Shown here: positions 1 to 8,107 of the stretch, piece after piece | Layout of the letters: each line of letters opens with the position of its first letter | Position numbering within the stretch: position 1 is the first letter of the stretch | NCBI RefSeq assembly: GCF_037949795.1 | Contig: NZ_CP149932.1 | Location: 62,001-126,000, forward strand | Source: Thioclava sp. GXIMD2076 | Lineage (GTDB): Bacteria > Pseudomonadota > Alphaproteobacteria > Rhodobacterales > Rhodobacteraceae | DNA: 64,000 bases | Reading direction: 5' to 3' | Translations under genes and position numbers: made by a program | The notes under the pieces: generated by a model | The model's input: only the letters and a program-made list of their open reading frames with translations | Database searches by the model: none | Told to the model about the DNA's origin: nothing

Positions 1-1627
1 GCTGGTCCCCGGGCGTCCAGTCCGAGCTGACACGCAGCGTGGTGCCATCGTCGAAGCCGACATCGGCCCCCGCACGATCGGCATGGATCGTCACGCGATA
101 GGTCTCGCCCTGAAGCGTCACCACCCAGTCATCGCCCACCTTGCGCTCGTGATTGCCCAGCGTTCCGGAAATCCGCGTGCGCCGGATCTCGGCGACCCGC
201 TCCATCGCCGCAACCGAGGCCGCCACCTGCTTCAGCATATCCGCCCCGAGCGTCACCCCCTCGAACCCTTCGGGATATTCCTCGGCAATGAAGGCGGTGG
301 TGATATTGCCCGAGATGAATCGCTCATGGTCCATCACGGCGGCGCAGAACGGCAGGTTATGCCCGATGCCTTCCACCTCGAACCGGTCGAGCGCCACGCG
401 CATCTCCTCGATCGCATCGGCGCGGGTCGGGCCCCATGTGCAGAGCTTGGCGATCATCGGGTCGTAGAACATCGAGATCTCGCCACCCTCGTAGACGCCG
501 GTATCGTTGCGCACGATCCCGCCAGAGGCGGTCTGCCCCTGAACCGGCGGACGGTACCGCGTCAACCGGCCGATAGAGGGCAGGAAGTTGCGATAGGGAT
601 CCTCGGCATAAAGCCGGCTCTCCATCGCCCAGCCATTGATCTTCACATCATCTTGGCGGATCGACAAAGGCTCGCCATTGGCCACGCGGATCATCTGCTC
701 GACCAGATCGATACCGGTGATCAGCTCGGTCACCGGATGTTCGACCTGCAGGCGGGTATTCATCTCGAGGAAATAGAAGTTTTTGTCACCATCGACAATA
801 AACTCGACCGTCCCAGCCGAAGTATAGCCCACCGCCTTGGCCAGAGCGACGGATTGCTCGCCCATAGCCCTGCGGGTCTCGGCATCGAGGAAGGGCGAGG
901 GCGCCTCCTCGATCACCTTCTGGTTCCGCCGCTGGATCGAGCACTCGCGCTCGTTCAGCCAGATACCATTGCCATGCGCATCACAGAGCACCTGGATCTC
1001 GATATGGCGCGGCTGGGTGACGAATTTCTCGATAAAGATCCGGTCATCGCCGAAAGAACTGGCCGCCTCGTTCTTGGAGGACTGGAACCCCTCTCGGGCC
1101 TCCTGCGCGTTCCACGCAATCCGCATCCCCTTGCCACCGCCACCGGCAGAGGCCTTGATCATCACCGGATAGCCGATCTCTTCCGAGATCCTCACCGCCT
1201 CCTCGGCATCCCCGATCAGTCCCATATAGCCCGGAACCGTATTGACCCCCGCCTCCTGCGCGATCTTTTTCGAGGTAATCTTGTCGCCCATCGCCTCGAT
1301 CGCCTTCACCGGCGGGCCGATAAAGGCCACGCCAGCCGCCTCCAGTGCCTCGGCAAACTTGGAGTTCTCCGACAGGAAGCCATAGCCCGGATGCACGGCC
1401 TCGGCGCCGGTCTTGGCGATCGCCTCCATGATCCTGTCGATCACGATATAGGACTGGTTGGCGGGTGGCGGGCCGATATGCACCGCCTCATCGGCCATTT
1501 GCACATGCAACGCCTGCGCATCGGCATCCGAATAGACGGCCACCGTCTGGATGCCCATCTCGCGTGCGGTCTTCATCACGCGACAGGCGATCTCGCCACG
1601 GTTGGCAATCAGGATCTTCTTGAACAT
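1..1627 (-). CDS. pccA: Propionyl-CoA carboxylase alpha subunit, 3' end outside the window
   Basis: Biotin-carboxylase half of propionyl-CoA carboxylase, which makes methylmalonyl-CoA with PccB. About 542 residues are present; family members run about 665, so the C-terminal biotin-carrier domain with its AMKM-type lysine lies beyond base 1. The N-terminus reads MFKKILIANRGEIACRVM, the classic biotin-carboxylase start. The ATP-grasp glycine loop (ASAGGGGKGMR) is near residue 160 and the active-site motif EMNTRLQVEH near residue 285. The ATG at 1627 has a good upstream Shine-Dalgarno (GGGAGG). It lies on the same strand as pccB, with four small genes between. AccC or methylcrotonyl-CoA carboxylase alpha are alternatives, but pccB and pccR next door favour PccA. 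Confidence 0.93.
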   Translation of the reverse strand, partial: MFKKILIANRGEIACRVMKTAREMGIQTVAVYSDADAQALHVQMADEAVHIGPPPANQSYIVIDRIMEAIAKTGAEAVHPGYGFLSENSKFAEALEAAGVAFIGPPVKAIEAMGDKITSKKIAQEAGVNTVPGYMGLIGDAEEAVRISEEIGYPVMIKASAGGGGKGMRIAWNAQEAREGFQSSKNEAASSFGDDRIFIEKFVTQPRHIEIQVLCDAHGNGIWLNERECSIQRRNQKVIEEAPSPFLDAETRRAMGEQSVALAKAVGYTSAGTVEFIVDGDKNFYFLEMNTRLQVEHPVTELITGIDLVEQMIRVANGEPLSIRQDDVKINGWAMESRLYAEDPYRNFLPSIGRLTRYRPPVQGQTASGGIVRNDTGVYEGGEISMFYDPMIAKLCTWGPTRADAIEEMRVALDRFEVEGIGHNLPFCAAVMDHERFISGNITTAFIAEEYPEGFEGVTLGADMLKQVAASVAAMERVAEIRRTRISGTLGNHERKVGDDWVVTLQGETYRVTIHADRAGADVGFDDGTTLRVSSDWTPGDQ

Positions 1628-1808
1628 CGGCTTTCCTCCCTCGGGGGGAAGGCAAGCCCGCGGGCCCGAAGGTCAGCCGCGGCCTTCCCTCCATCCCACT
1701 CTGTTCCTTCTGTCATCCGGCACGAAAAACGCCACCGGAGCGCATGGCACCGATGGCGTTTCCCGAATAGTCCTACGGCACGGACGGCGAGCGTCCGTGT
1801 CGCGAAAC

Positions 1809-2054
1809 TCAGTAGCTGCGCGAGCAGACACCCGCGTCGTCGCAGAGCGCACCTGCGCCCGCGCCAAGTGCGGCACCTGCAACAACGTTATTGTCGGTCG
1901 CGTCGGCAACGAGCGCGCCTGCACCTGCGCCCACGAGCGCGCGGCCACCATCGCTGTTGAGGAAGCCGCCATTGCCATAACCGTTACCCGACTGGCAGCC
2001 TGCGAGTGCTGCGGTTGCGCCGAGGATCGCGACGAGAATTGCCGATTTACGCAT
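1809..2054 (-). CDS. Small glycine-zipper lipoprotein
   Basis: 81-residue protein with a signal peptide ending in the lipobox LAGC (Cys about residue 20), so a predicted lipidated envelope protein. The mature part is Gly/Ala-rich (GGRALVGAGAGALVAD, then GAALGAGAGA), which is the pattern of glycine-zipper segments. Two further cysteines sit in the C-terminal CDDAGVC. It lies 181 bases downstream of the pccA start region on the same strand. A Shine-Dalgarno-like GGAG precedes the ATG. The function of the family is unknown; Rhodobacterales carry many such YMGG/glycine-zipper lipoproteins. Confidence 0.75.
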   Translation of the reverse strand: MRKSAILVAILGATAALAGCQSGNGYGNGGFLNSDGGRALVGAGAGALVADATDNNVVAGAALGAGAGALCDDAGVCSRSY

Positions 2055-2109
2055 AGGATTTCTACTCCGTGAAAAACTGTGTTCCGATGTGAACCTAGTG
2101 CGGAATACG

Positions 2110-2228
2110 AAGAAGAAAAGCGGATTCGTGCACAGCTGCGCGCAGGCGCGCGCCCCTCGGCAAAGCCTTGCCGAAGCTGAGAAAAAATCCGCTTAGAAAA
2201 ACCGGAGGAAGACACGCTGACGCTGCGG
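2110..2228 (-). ncRNA. Candidate structured leader or small RNA upstream of the glycine-zipper lipoprotein
   Basis: The region has no credible gene but can fold into a branched structure. A 9-bp outer stem pairs 2118-2126 with 2186-2194 (AAGCGGATT/AATCCGCTT). A 5-bp stem pairs 2133-2137 with 2175-2179. Inside are a GC hairpin around 2138-2151 and a perfect 7-bp hairpin at 2157-2163/2168-2174 (TCGGCAA/TTGCCGA). Read on the minus strand the outer stem is followed by CTTTTCTTCTT, which could terminate transcription. A CUUCCUCC stretch, resembling anti-Shine-Dalgarno motifs of alphaproteobacterial small RNAs, lies at about 2204-2211. It could be a 5' leader, an attenuator or a free small RNA; this is inference from base pairing only. 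Confidence 0.3.
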
Positions 2229-2276
2229 AAAAAATCCGACCTGACATGGGCAGGATGCACCATGAGGTCAGGTCGG
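2229..2276 (-). terminator. Rho-independent terminator of the 130-residue hypothetical gene
   Basis: A perfect 10-bp inverted repeat (CCGACCTGAC at 2236-2245 and GTCAGGTCGG at 2267-2276) is followed, on the minus strand, by a run of six T (2229-2234). It lies about 155 bases downstream of the stop codon at 2431. The long loop is unusual and itself contains a small ATG/CAT inverted pair. Confidence 0.6.
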
Positions 2277-2430
2277 CAAGTTCCAACAGGGAGTTTCCTC
2301 TCGAGAGAGGCATCAGTCCAGATAGCTCCGGGCTGATAGAAATCAACCTGCGCGCGATGGGCGTCTCTTGCAACCCCCGACGCGGAGGCAGCAGCAAGAA
2401 ATTGCCGTTTTCTATCAGACCCGTGTCGCA

Positions 2431-2823
2431 TCAGTCCCAATCGTCCTCGTCATTCTCGTCCCAGTCGAACGCGCCGGGATCGGCGAAGACCTCGGGGAAG
2501 GAACTTTCGGCCCGACGCCGGTCGATCTTCAGAAGCGCCTCATAGGACTCGGGATCGAACGGATCTTCCGCGGCCACGACCTCACGGCCGAACAGCCAGC
2601 TGATGCGGCCCGCATCCAGATTTCCGCGCTCGAAAGGCTCCTCGCCGAAATAATTCCACAAAGCGGCCATGAAGCCTTCATCGGCCTTACGGTCCATCGC
2701 CGCACGGTCCTTGAACCGCTCACGGCGGATGATCTTCGTCGCGCCCTTTTTGTTGGCACGGCGGATGACGAATTGGTAATCGGTGCTGGGCAAACGCCCG
2801 GGGAAACCACGGTGTTTCAGCAT
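2431..2823 (-). CDS. Conserved hypothetical protein with acidic C-terminus
   Basis: 130 residues, no signal peptide or membrane segment. The N-terminal half is basic (NKKGATKIIRRERFKDRAAMDRKADEG) and the last 15 residues are strongly acidic (DWDENDEDDWD). Codon use and GC-rich third positions match the neighbours. It sits between pccA and pccB on their strand; proteins like this occur in Rhodobacterales pcc loci, but I do not know a function. Confidence 0.7.
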   Translation of the reverse strand: MLKHRGFPGRLPSTDYQFVIRRANKKGATKIIRRERFKDRAAMDRKADEGFMAALWNYFGEEPFERGNLDAGRISWLFGREVVAAEDPFDPESYEALLKIDRRRAESSFPEVFADPGAFDWDENDEDDWD

Positions 2824-2872
2824 TTGGCGCCTCTCTTCTCCGGAGCGGTCTCCGGTCTAGTGTTCGTCACGC

Positions 2873-2892
2873 GGCAGGGGATGCCCCATGCC
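2873..2892. repeat. Palindrome, first copy of a 15-bp direct repeat
   Basis: GGCAGGGGATGCCCC (2873-2887) continues into a near-complete hairpin (GGCAGGGG/CCCCATGCC). The same 15 bases recur at 3024-3038. It is upstream of the 130-residue gene and downstream of the small lipoprotein gene. Confidence 0.5.
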
Positions 2893-3023
2893 GGATGCGG
2901 GATCATGGCCAGACGCGTCTGCGCTGGCATAGTCCTCATAAACACTTCTGAAGGCGCTGTCCGTCCCAGATTAGCGCAATCGGCCATAAGTTGGGAGCGG
3001 ATCAAAGGTTTTTCGGGGGTGCA

Positions 3024-3043
3024 GGCAGGGGATGCCCCCTGCC
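3024..3043 (-). terminator. Hairpin downstream of the 42-residue lipoprotein gene (second repeat copy)
   Basis: A perfect 8-bp stem (GGCAGGGG 3024-3031, CCCCTGCC 3036-3043) starts 12 bases after the stop codon at 3055. No T-run follows directly on the minus strand, so it could be a terminator of the weak type common in Rhodobacterales or an mRNA-stabilising hairpin. It shares 15 identical bases with 2873-2887. Confidence 0.4.
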
Positions 3044-3054
3044 CGCGAATAAGG

Positions 3055-3183
3055 TCAGAGCTTGCTGTGGTAAACCGGCTCTGCGGTGACCGGCTCGGCC
3101 GGCATCGGCGCCGGAGCGGGCTTGGGCGCGCAGGCAGCCATGAAACCAACGAGGCCAAGCGCGAGAATGAGTTTGGTCGACAT
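3055..3183 (-). CDS. Very small lipoprotein (42 residues)
   Basis: Short gene starting with ATG at 3183 after a good Shine-Dalgarno (GGAGAAGAAC). The product is MSTKLILALGLVGFMAAC followed by APKPAPAPMPAEPVTAEPVY and a short tail. It has a hydrophobic signal segment, a lipobox-like MAAC with Cys at residue 18, and a Pro/Ala-rich tail like other tiny outer-membrane lipoproteins. GC-rich third positions and the start-stop structure support it. It lies between pccB and pccA on their strand. Role unknown. Confidence 0.65.
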   Translation of the reverse strand: MSTKLILALGLVGFMAACAPKPAPAPMPAEPVTAEPVYHSKL

Positions 3184-3379
3184 GTTCTTCTCCTTTTCAC
3201 ACCCTGGGAACGCATCCCGAACGGGGTGAGCATGATTGGGAAGGACGCCGTTAAGACACAGGTGAAACCCCCTGTGGCCAACGACCCCAAGCCGGTACGG
3301 CTCACGCAGATCCTAGCAGATTCTAAAGGCTTGCACAGAGCCATCACATTCCCATTATCATTTTCCCGCCGATGGCGCA

Positions 3380-3811
3380 TCAGAACATCTCTTCTTCGCA
3401 GCGCTCGCCGGAAATCGCATATCCTGCAATAAGTTGCGTGGCTTCGGGGTCGGATGTGCCGAACACCACGGGACGGTCGGCAAGCGAGATCACAATCTGT
3501 TGGGGCTGCGGTCCGACAGCGGACAGATGTGGAAGCGCGAAGCTCTCGCACAGCGCCAGCATATCCCCCATCGCGGTGTCGTCATCCTCGGTCAGATCGC
3601 GCATGAGGAAGAAATGCCGGATCGTCAGCCCCTCGGGTCCGCTGGCATCGGTCTGGCTGGTCAGCCATTCGACATGGCGCCCCGAGGGAACAGCGACCGC
3701 CACCCCCGACGCCGGCATATCCGCCGCCGCGACCTGCCCCGCACCAATAACAGCCACCAGAGCCAACACCCTCCGGCACAGCGTTATGGGCAGACACCCC
3801 CAAACCCTCAT
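3380..3811 (-). CDS. Exported hypothetical protein (DUF6497-like)
   Basis: 143 residues with an N-terminal signal peptide (hydrophobic segment about residues 12-28, cleavage near GQVAAADMP). The mature part contains LTIRHFFLMRDL, LALCESFALP and a C-terminal GERCEEEMF, with a cysteine pair that could form a disulfide in the periplasm. The gene starts only 9 bases after the pccB stop codon, so it is very probably co-transcribed with it. I recall Rhodobacterales proteins of this type annotated DUF6497 but cannot verify the match; function unknown. Confidence 0.7.
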   Translation of the reverse strand: MRVWGCLPITLCRRVLALVAVIGAGQVAAADMPASGVAVAVPSGRHVEWLTSQTDASGPEGLTIRHFFLMRDLTEDDDTAMGDMLALCESFALPHLSAVGPQPQQIVISLADRPVVFGTSDPEATQLIAGYAISGERCEEEMF

Positions 3812-3820
3812 CCTGACCTC

Positions 3821-5353
3821 TTACAGCGGAATATTATCGTGCTTCTTCATCGGCATACTGCGTTTCTTGGAGCGCAGCGACGCAAAGGCCCGCGCCACAC
3901 GGCGGCGCGTCGAGCGGGGCTGGATCACCTCGTCTATGAACCCCTTCTCGGCCGCAACGAATGGATTGGCGAAGCGGTCCTCGTAGTTTTTCACCCGCGC
4001 GGCGATCTTCTCGGGCTCGCCCAGCTCGGACCGGTAGAGGATTTCCACCGCTCCTTTGGCGCCCATCACCGCAATCTCTGCCGTGGGCCATGCGTAGTTG
4101 AAATCGCCCTTCAGATGTTTCGAGCTCATCACGTCATAGGCGCCGCCATAGGCCTTGCGGGTAATCACCGTGACCTTGGGCACCGTCGCCTCGCCATAGG
4201 CGAACAGGAGTTTTGCCCCGTGTTTGATAACTCCGTTATATTCCTGCGCCGTCCCCGGCAGGAAGCCGGGCACATCGACAAAGGTCAGGATCGGAATCTC
4301 GAAACAGTCGCAGAAGCGCACGAAGCGCGCGGCCTTGCGCGAGCTGTCGATATCGAGACATCCTGCCAGCACTGTCGGCTGGTTGGCCACCACCCCCACG
4401 GTCTGCCCTTCGAGCCGGATGAAACCAGTGATGATATTGCCCGCGAAATCGCGCTGGATCTCGTAAAAATCGCCTTCATCCGCAACCTTGGTGATCAGCT
4501 CTTTCATATCATAGGGCATGTTCGGATTGGCGGGGATCAGCGTGTCGAGGCTGTCCTCAACCCGCGCCACGTCATCGAAGAAGGGCCGCACGGGCGCTTT
4601 CTCACGGTTTGACAGCGGCAGGAAATCCACCAGACGGCGGACCTCGTAAAGTGCTTCGACATCATTCTCGAAGGCCCCATCCGCCACCGAGGATTTCTTG
4701 GTATGTGTCAGCGCGCCGCCCAGCTCTTCTGCGGTCACCACCTCGTTGGTGACCGTCTTCACCACATCGGGGCCGGTCACGAACATATAGGAGCTGTCCT
4801 TCACCATGAAGATGAAGTCGGTCATCGCGGGGCTGTAGACCGCGCCGCCCGCACAGGGCCCCATGATCACCGAGATCTGCGGGATCACGCCAGACGCCTC
4901 GACATTGCGCTGGAACACATCGGCATAGCCCGCAAGCGAGGCCACACCCTCCTGGATCCGCGCCCCGCCCGAGTCGTTCAGCCCGATCACCGGCGCGCCA
5001 TTCTGCATCGCCATGTCCATGATCTTGCAGATCTTCTCGGCATGAGTCTCGGAAAGCGAGCCACCGAAGACGGTGAAATCCTGCGAGAACACATAAACCA
5101 TACGGCCATTGATCGTGCCCCAGCCGGTCACCACCCCATCGCCATAAGGTTTGTCAGCCTGCATGTCGAAATCCACGCAGCGATGGGTCTTGAACATGTC
5201 GAATTCTTCAAAGGAGCCCTCATCGAGCAACAGCTCGATCCGCTCGCGCGCCGTCAGCTTGCCCTTCTTGTGCTGCGCGGCAATGCGGCGCTCCCCTCCG
5301 CCCAGACGGGCCTGTGCACGACGGTCCTCAAGCTCTTGCAGAATATCTCTCAT
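3821..5353 (-). CDS. pccB: Propionyl-CoA carboxylase beta subunit
   Basis: 510-residue carboxyltransferase subunit, full family length. It moves the carboxyl group from biotin to propionyl-CoA. Visible features are the crotonase-like oxyanion motifs [11 protein letters not shown] (about residues 115-125) and [14 protein letters not shown] (about 385-398). The C-terminus ends in a basic stretch. I chose ATG 5353 ([12 protein letters not shown]) because GGAGAGGGGAG lies just upstream and the family starts here; an upstream in-frame codon at 5404 would add 17 unlikely residues. The promoter region holds a PccR-type palindrome pair (5421-5439). Next genes on the strand are small envelope proteins and then pccA. 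Confidence 0.95.
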   Translation of the reverse strand: MRDILQELEDRRAQARLGGGERRIAAQHKKGKLTARERIELLLDEGSFEEFDMFKTHRCVDFDMQADKPYGDGVVTGWGTINGRMVYVFSQDFTVFGGSLSETHAEKICKIMDMAMQNGAPVIGLNDSGGARIQEGVASLAGYADVFQRNVEASGVIPQISVIMGPCAGGAVYSPAMTDFIFMVKDSSYMFVTGPDVVKTVTNEVVTAEELGGALTHTKKSSVADGAFENDVEALYEVRRLVDFLPLSNREKAPVRPFFDDVARVEDSLDTLIPANPNMPYDMKELITKVADEGDFYEIQRDFAGNIITGFIRLEGQTVGVVANQPTVLAGCLDIDSSRKAARFVRFCDCFEIPILTFVDVPGFLPGTAQEYNGVIKHGAKLLFAYGEATVPKVTVITRKAYGGAYDVMSSKHLKGDFNYAWPTAEIAVMGAKGAVEILYRSELGEPEKIAARVKNYEDRFANPFVAAEKGFIDEVIQPRSTRRRVARAFASLRSKKRSMPMKKHDNIPL

Positions 5354-5420
5354 GAAACTCCCCTCTCCTTGCCCCGACAGTATGCAGGCGCAGGGTAATA
5401 TCAAAGCGGAATTCGGAAAA

Positions 5421-5439
5421 TTTGCAAACTATTGGCAAA
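5421..5439. promoter_or_regulatory. Candidate PccR (ScfR) operator upstream of pccB
   Basis: TTTGCAAA (5421-5428), three bases, then TTGGCAAA (5432-5439). Published work on Rhodobacter sphaeroides PccR describes TTTGCAAA-X4-TTTGCAAA as its motif; here the second half has one mismatch and the spacer is three. The site lies 68 bases upstream of the pccB start. The target assignment is inference from motif and context. Confidence 0.6.
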
Positions 5440-5623
5440 GCCTGCGTTGCGAATTGCATAATCTGCTAATAAACCGAAGGAAATCAGGCTATTCGTCACG
5501 CAACAAGCCGATGGTCGCCGGCACATTCTACTGGCCAGCCTTACGCGGAGCGCGGCGCGGGTCAAGCGCGCAATAGGTCAGCGGCCCAAAATCAACACCG
5601 CTTTCGCCGCAAATGCGAAATAC

Positions 5624-6220
5624 TTAATCCAGCGACTCGATCCAGCGGCGGGTTGCCCCCGCCGGCACCGGCGCGATCCGGTGGCCGCGTTTGAAAGCTT
5701 CGCGCTCCAGCGGGGTCGCGTAGCCCCCCAGACTAAGCGCCTGCGTCAGATATTCGCGCGTGAAGGTCTCGCGCCCGCCAAGTCGCTCGTATTGCGCTAC
5801 ATGTACCAGCTCATGCGCGATCAGATACGGGTCCTCCTGACGCGCCGCGATCCCGTAGCCGAAGGTGATCGCCAGCGCGTTTCCGGGCTTATAGACCCTG
5901 GCAAGGGCCTTATCCTTCGGCGTGGGGAACCTCCCCTGCCATGCGAGAACACGCACCCGCTCGGGGTGATGCACACCGGCCTTTAGCGCATAACCCGTCT
6001 CGACCGCGTTCAGCGGACGCCCCTCGGAGAGGATACGCGCCTCCATCGGGTCCAGCTCCGCCATCGCGGCGGGCATCAGCGCCTCCACTTGCGCACGGAT
6101 CTGTGCGGAAGGATGCGCCATCTGCGCCAGATCGGCCTGCGTCAGAGGCTCGGGCGCACAGCCTGCCAGACCGGACCCAAGCCCGCAGGCCATCAGCACA
6201 ACCAGACCGAATTGACGCAT
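5624..6220 (-). CDS. Putative lipoprotein with HExxH metalloprotease-like motif
   Basis: 198 residues from ATG 6220. Signal peptide with lipobox LAGC (Cys about 20), so probably lipidated. The C-terminal half holds HELVHVAQYERLGG near residue 140, an HExxH zinc-binding pattern, with a preceding GNALAITFGYGI segment. An upstream in-frame start (6280) would destroy the signal peptide and is rejected. It lies between pccB and divergent pccR. A metal-dependent peptidase is possible, but no third ligand is certain; equally it may be a non-catalytic DUF4157-like fold. Confidence 0.7.
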   Translation of the reverse strand: MRQFGLVVLMACGLGSGLAGCAPEPLTQADLAQMAHPSAQIRAQVEALMPAAMAELDPMEARILSEGRPLNAVETGYALKAGVHHPERVRVLAWQGRFPTPKDKALARVYKPGNALAITFGYGIAARQEDPYLIAHELVHVAQYERLGGRETFTREYLTQALSLGGYATPLEREAFKRGHRIAPVPAGATRRWIESLD

Positions 6221-6286
6221 ATCCACCCCCGAAAACTGGCGGCAGCTAAACCGAAACCGCACGCAAAGGCAATTGACCAAACGGGG

Positions 6287-6314
6287 TTTGCATATGTATC
6301 AGCGGGTTTGCAAA
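6287..6314. promoter_or_regulatory. Candidate PccR autoregulatory sites
   Basis: TTTGCATA (6287-6294) and a perfect TTTGCAAA palindrome (6307-6314), 12 bases apart. The second overlaps the Shine-Dalgarno (AAAGGAG, 6312-6318) of pccR, so bound protein could block its own expression. Spacing differs from the 4-base spacing reported for the R. sphaeroides motif. Confidence 0.5.
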
Positions 6315-6325
6315 GGAGATCAGGC

Positions 6326-7717
6326 ATGGCGACACCCAAACTCTATGCAGGCATCAAACTGCGCGAGACCCGCACCCGTCTGAGCCTGACCCAGAAGGTC
6401 TTTGCCGACAGGCTGGGCGTGTCCCTGCCCTATCTCAACCAGATGGAAAACAACCATCGCCCCGTCTCGGCACAGGTGGTGCTGGCGCTCGCCTCCGAAT
6501 TCGGGCTGGATGTGACCGAGCTTTCTGCAGGCGATGCCGAACGTCTGGTCTCGGACATGACCGAGGCCCTGGCCGACCCGATCTTCGCCGACGCCTCGAC
6601 ACCGATGGCCGATCTGCGGCTTGCGGCCTCCAATGCACCGGCGCTGGCGCGATCCTTCCTCGAACTCCACAGCGCCTATCGCCGCACCCACGAGAAACTC
6701 GCCTCGCTGAATGCCGCTCTCGGTCAGGATGCCAGCACCGTGCAGAGCCCTTGGGAAGAGGTGCGCGATTTCTTCCATTACTGCGACAATTACATCGATG
6801 CGGTCGACCGTGCAGCCGAACATTTCGCTCGCCCCGATGGCACACGCGCCGAGCCGATCCCGCGGGCGATCGAGGCGCTGGAGGCCCGTGGCATCCGCGT
6901 GCAATTCGCCGATATCTCGGGCGTGCGCGAGCGCGACGGGCGCATCATCACCATTGCCCGCCATGCCAAGAAATCCACTCAGGCCTTCCAGCTGATGCAT
7001 CAGGTGGCGCTGATCACCCAGAACGAGCTTCTGGAGGCCACTCTGGATCTGGCGCGCTTCCAGTCGGAAACCGCACGTTCCATCGCCAAGATCGGGCTGG
7101 CCAACTATTTCGCGGGCGCGGCCGTGATGCCCTATGTCGAGTTTCTGGAATCCGCGCAGGACAACCGCCACGATCTGGAAATCCTCGCCGAGCTGTTCGG
7201 TGCCTCCATCGAGCAGGTCGCCCACCGCCTCTCCACGCTCCAGCGACCCGGCGCCAAGGGGCTCCCCTTCTTCTTCATGCGCCTCGATCAGGCAGGCACC
7301 ATTACCAAGCGCCACTCGGCCACACGGCTGCAATTCGCGCGGTTCGGGGGCTCCTGCCCGCTCTGGATCGCGCATCAGGCGTTTGAAACCCCCACCCGCT
7401 TCCTGCGCCAGCTGGCGGAGACGCCGGACGGCGCGCGTTATCTGTGTATCGCGAAGGACGTGTCCAAGCAGGGTGGCAGCTTCCATGCCCCCGTGCGGCG
7501 CTATTCGCTCTGTCTGGGCTGCGAGGTCAGCCATGCCAAGGATGTGGTCTATGCCGATGATATGGAGCTGGGTAATCCACGCGCCTATGAGCCGATCGGC
7601 ATCTCCTGCCGGATCTGCGAGCGCCGCAACTGCCACCAGCGCTCGGTGCCGCCGCTCGAGCGCAAACTGACCGTCGATCTCGACCGGCGCGGCCTTCTGC
7701 CCTACGACATCGCCTGA
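6326..7717 (+). CDS. pccR: Short-chain fatty acyl-CoA regulator (ScfR family), PccR-like
   Basis: 463 residues from ATG 6326, preceded by AAAGGAG. N-terminal XRE helix-turn-helix (about residues 5-60, LSLTQKVFADRLGVSLPYLNQ). Then an IrrE/peptidase-M78-like middle region and a cysteine-rich C-terminus (CLGCEVSHAK about 395, then CRICERRNCHQRS about 430). This domain order defines the ScfR family; PccR members activate propionyl-CoA carboxylase genes in response to propionyl-CoA. Divergent placement next to pccB and the TTTGCAAA sites support the name. Nothing appears truncated. Confidence 0.88.
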   Translation: MATPKLYAGIKLRETRTRLSLTQKVFADRLGVSLPYLNQMENNHRPVSAQVVLALASEFGLDVTELSAGDAERLVSDMTEALADPIFADASTPMADLRLAASNAPALARSFLELHSAYRRTHEKLASLNAALGQDASTVQSPWEEVRDFFHYCDNYIDAVDRAAEHFARPDGTRAEPIPRAIEALEARGIRVQFADISGVRERDGRIITIARHAKKSTQAFQLMHQVALITQNELLEATLDLARFQSETARSIAKIGLANYFAGAAVMPYVEFLESAQDNRHDLEILAELFGASIEQVAHRLSTLQRPGAKGLPFFFMRLDQAGTITKRHSATRLQFARFGGSCPLWIAHQAFETPTRFLRQLAETPDGARYLCIAKDVSKQGGSFHAPVRRYSLCLGCEVSHAKDVVYADDMELGNPRAYEPIGISCRICERRNCHQRSVPPLERKLTVDLDRRGLLPYDIA

Positions 7718-7723
7718 CATGAC

Positions 7724-7753
7724 GAAGCCTCCGGCCCGAGGACCGGAGGCTTC
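7724..7753. terminator. Bidirectional hairpin between pccR and the DUF465 gene
   Basis: Perfect 11-bp stem GAAGCCTCCGG (7724-7734)/CCGGAGGCTTC (7743-7753) six bases after the pccR stop and 21 bases from the end of the convergent gene. No T-run on either strand. Confidence 0.6.
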
Positions 7754-7774
7754 AGGATCTCGATGGTGGACACC

Positions 7775-8026
7775 TCAGGCCGCTGTCACTTCCTGCGCCA
7801 GAGCCCGTGCGATCTGGTCCTTGAGCATCGCGCGTTTCTTGCGCAGATCCACCTCGGCCAGCGCCTCTATTGGCTGCACTCCCTCCATCGCGCGCTGGAC
7901 CTGCTCGTTGATGGCCTCGTATTCCTCCATCAGACGCGCGGCATGCGGATCGGCCGCCTTCAACTCGCGCAGCTGGACACGATATGCGGGGAATTCGACA
8001 CTCAGGGTATGAAGATGTTCAGTCAT
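7775..8026 (-). CDS. YdcH family (DUF465) protein
   Basis: 83 residues, almost entirely helical, with DUF465 hallmarks: LRELKAADPHAARLMEEYEAIN in the first half and LRKKRAMLKDQIARAL in the second. Family length is 65-85. Function is unknown for the family; it is widespread in Rhodobacterales. Convergent with pccR, sharing a hairpin. Confidence 0.85.
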   Translation of the reverse strand: MTEHLHTLSVEFPAYRVQLRELKAADPHAARLMEEYEAINEQVQRAMEGVQPIEALAEVDLRKKRAMLKDQIARALAQEVTAA

Positions 8027-8107
8027 TCCGGACCTCCGCCTTTCTGGTTTGCGAGGTCATGATACCAAAGGCGCGGGTGACGCTCTTTGATACGGATCAA
8101 GGCGGTG

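Noticed and set aside
83..1960. Long plus-strand frame over pccA
   Set aside because: The sequence is rich in His and Arg as expected from the reverse of a GC-rich gene; the minus-strand product is clearly a biotin carboxylase.
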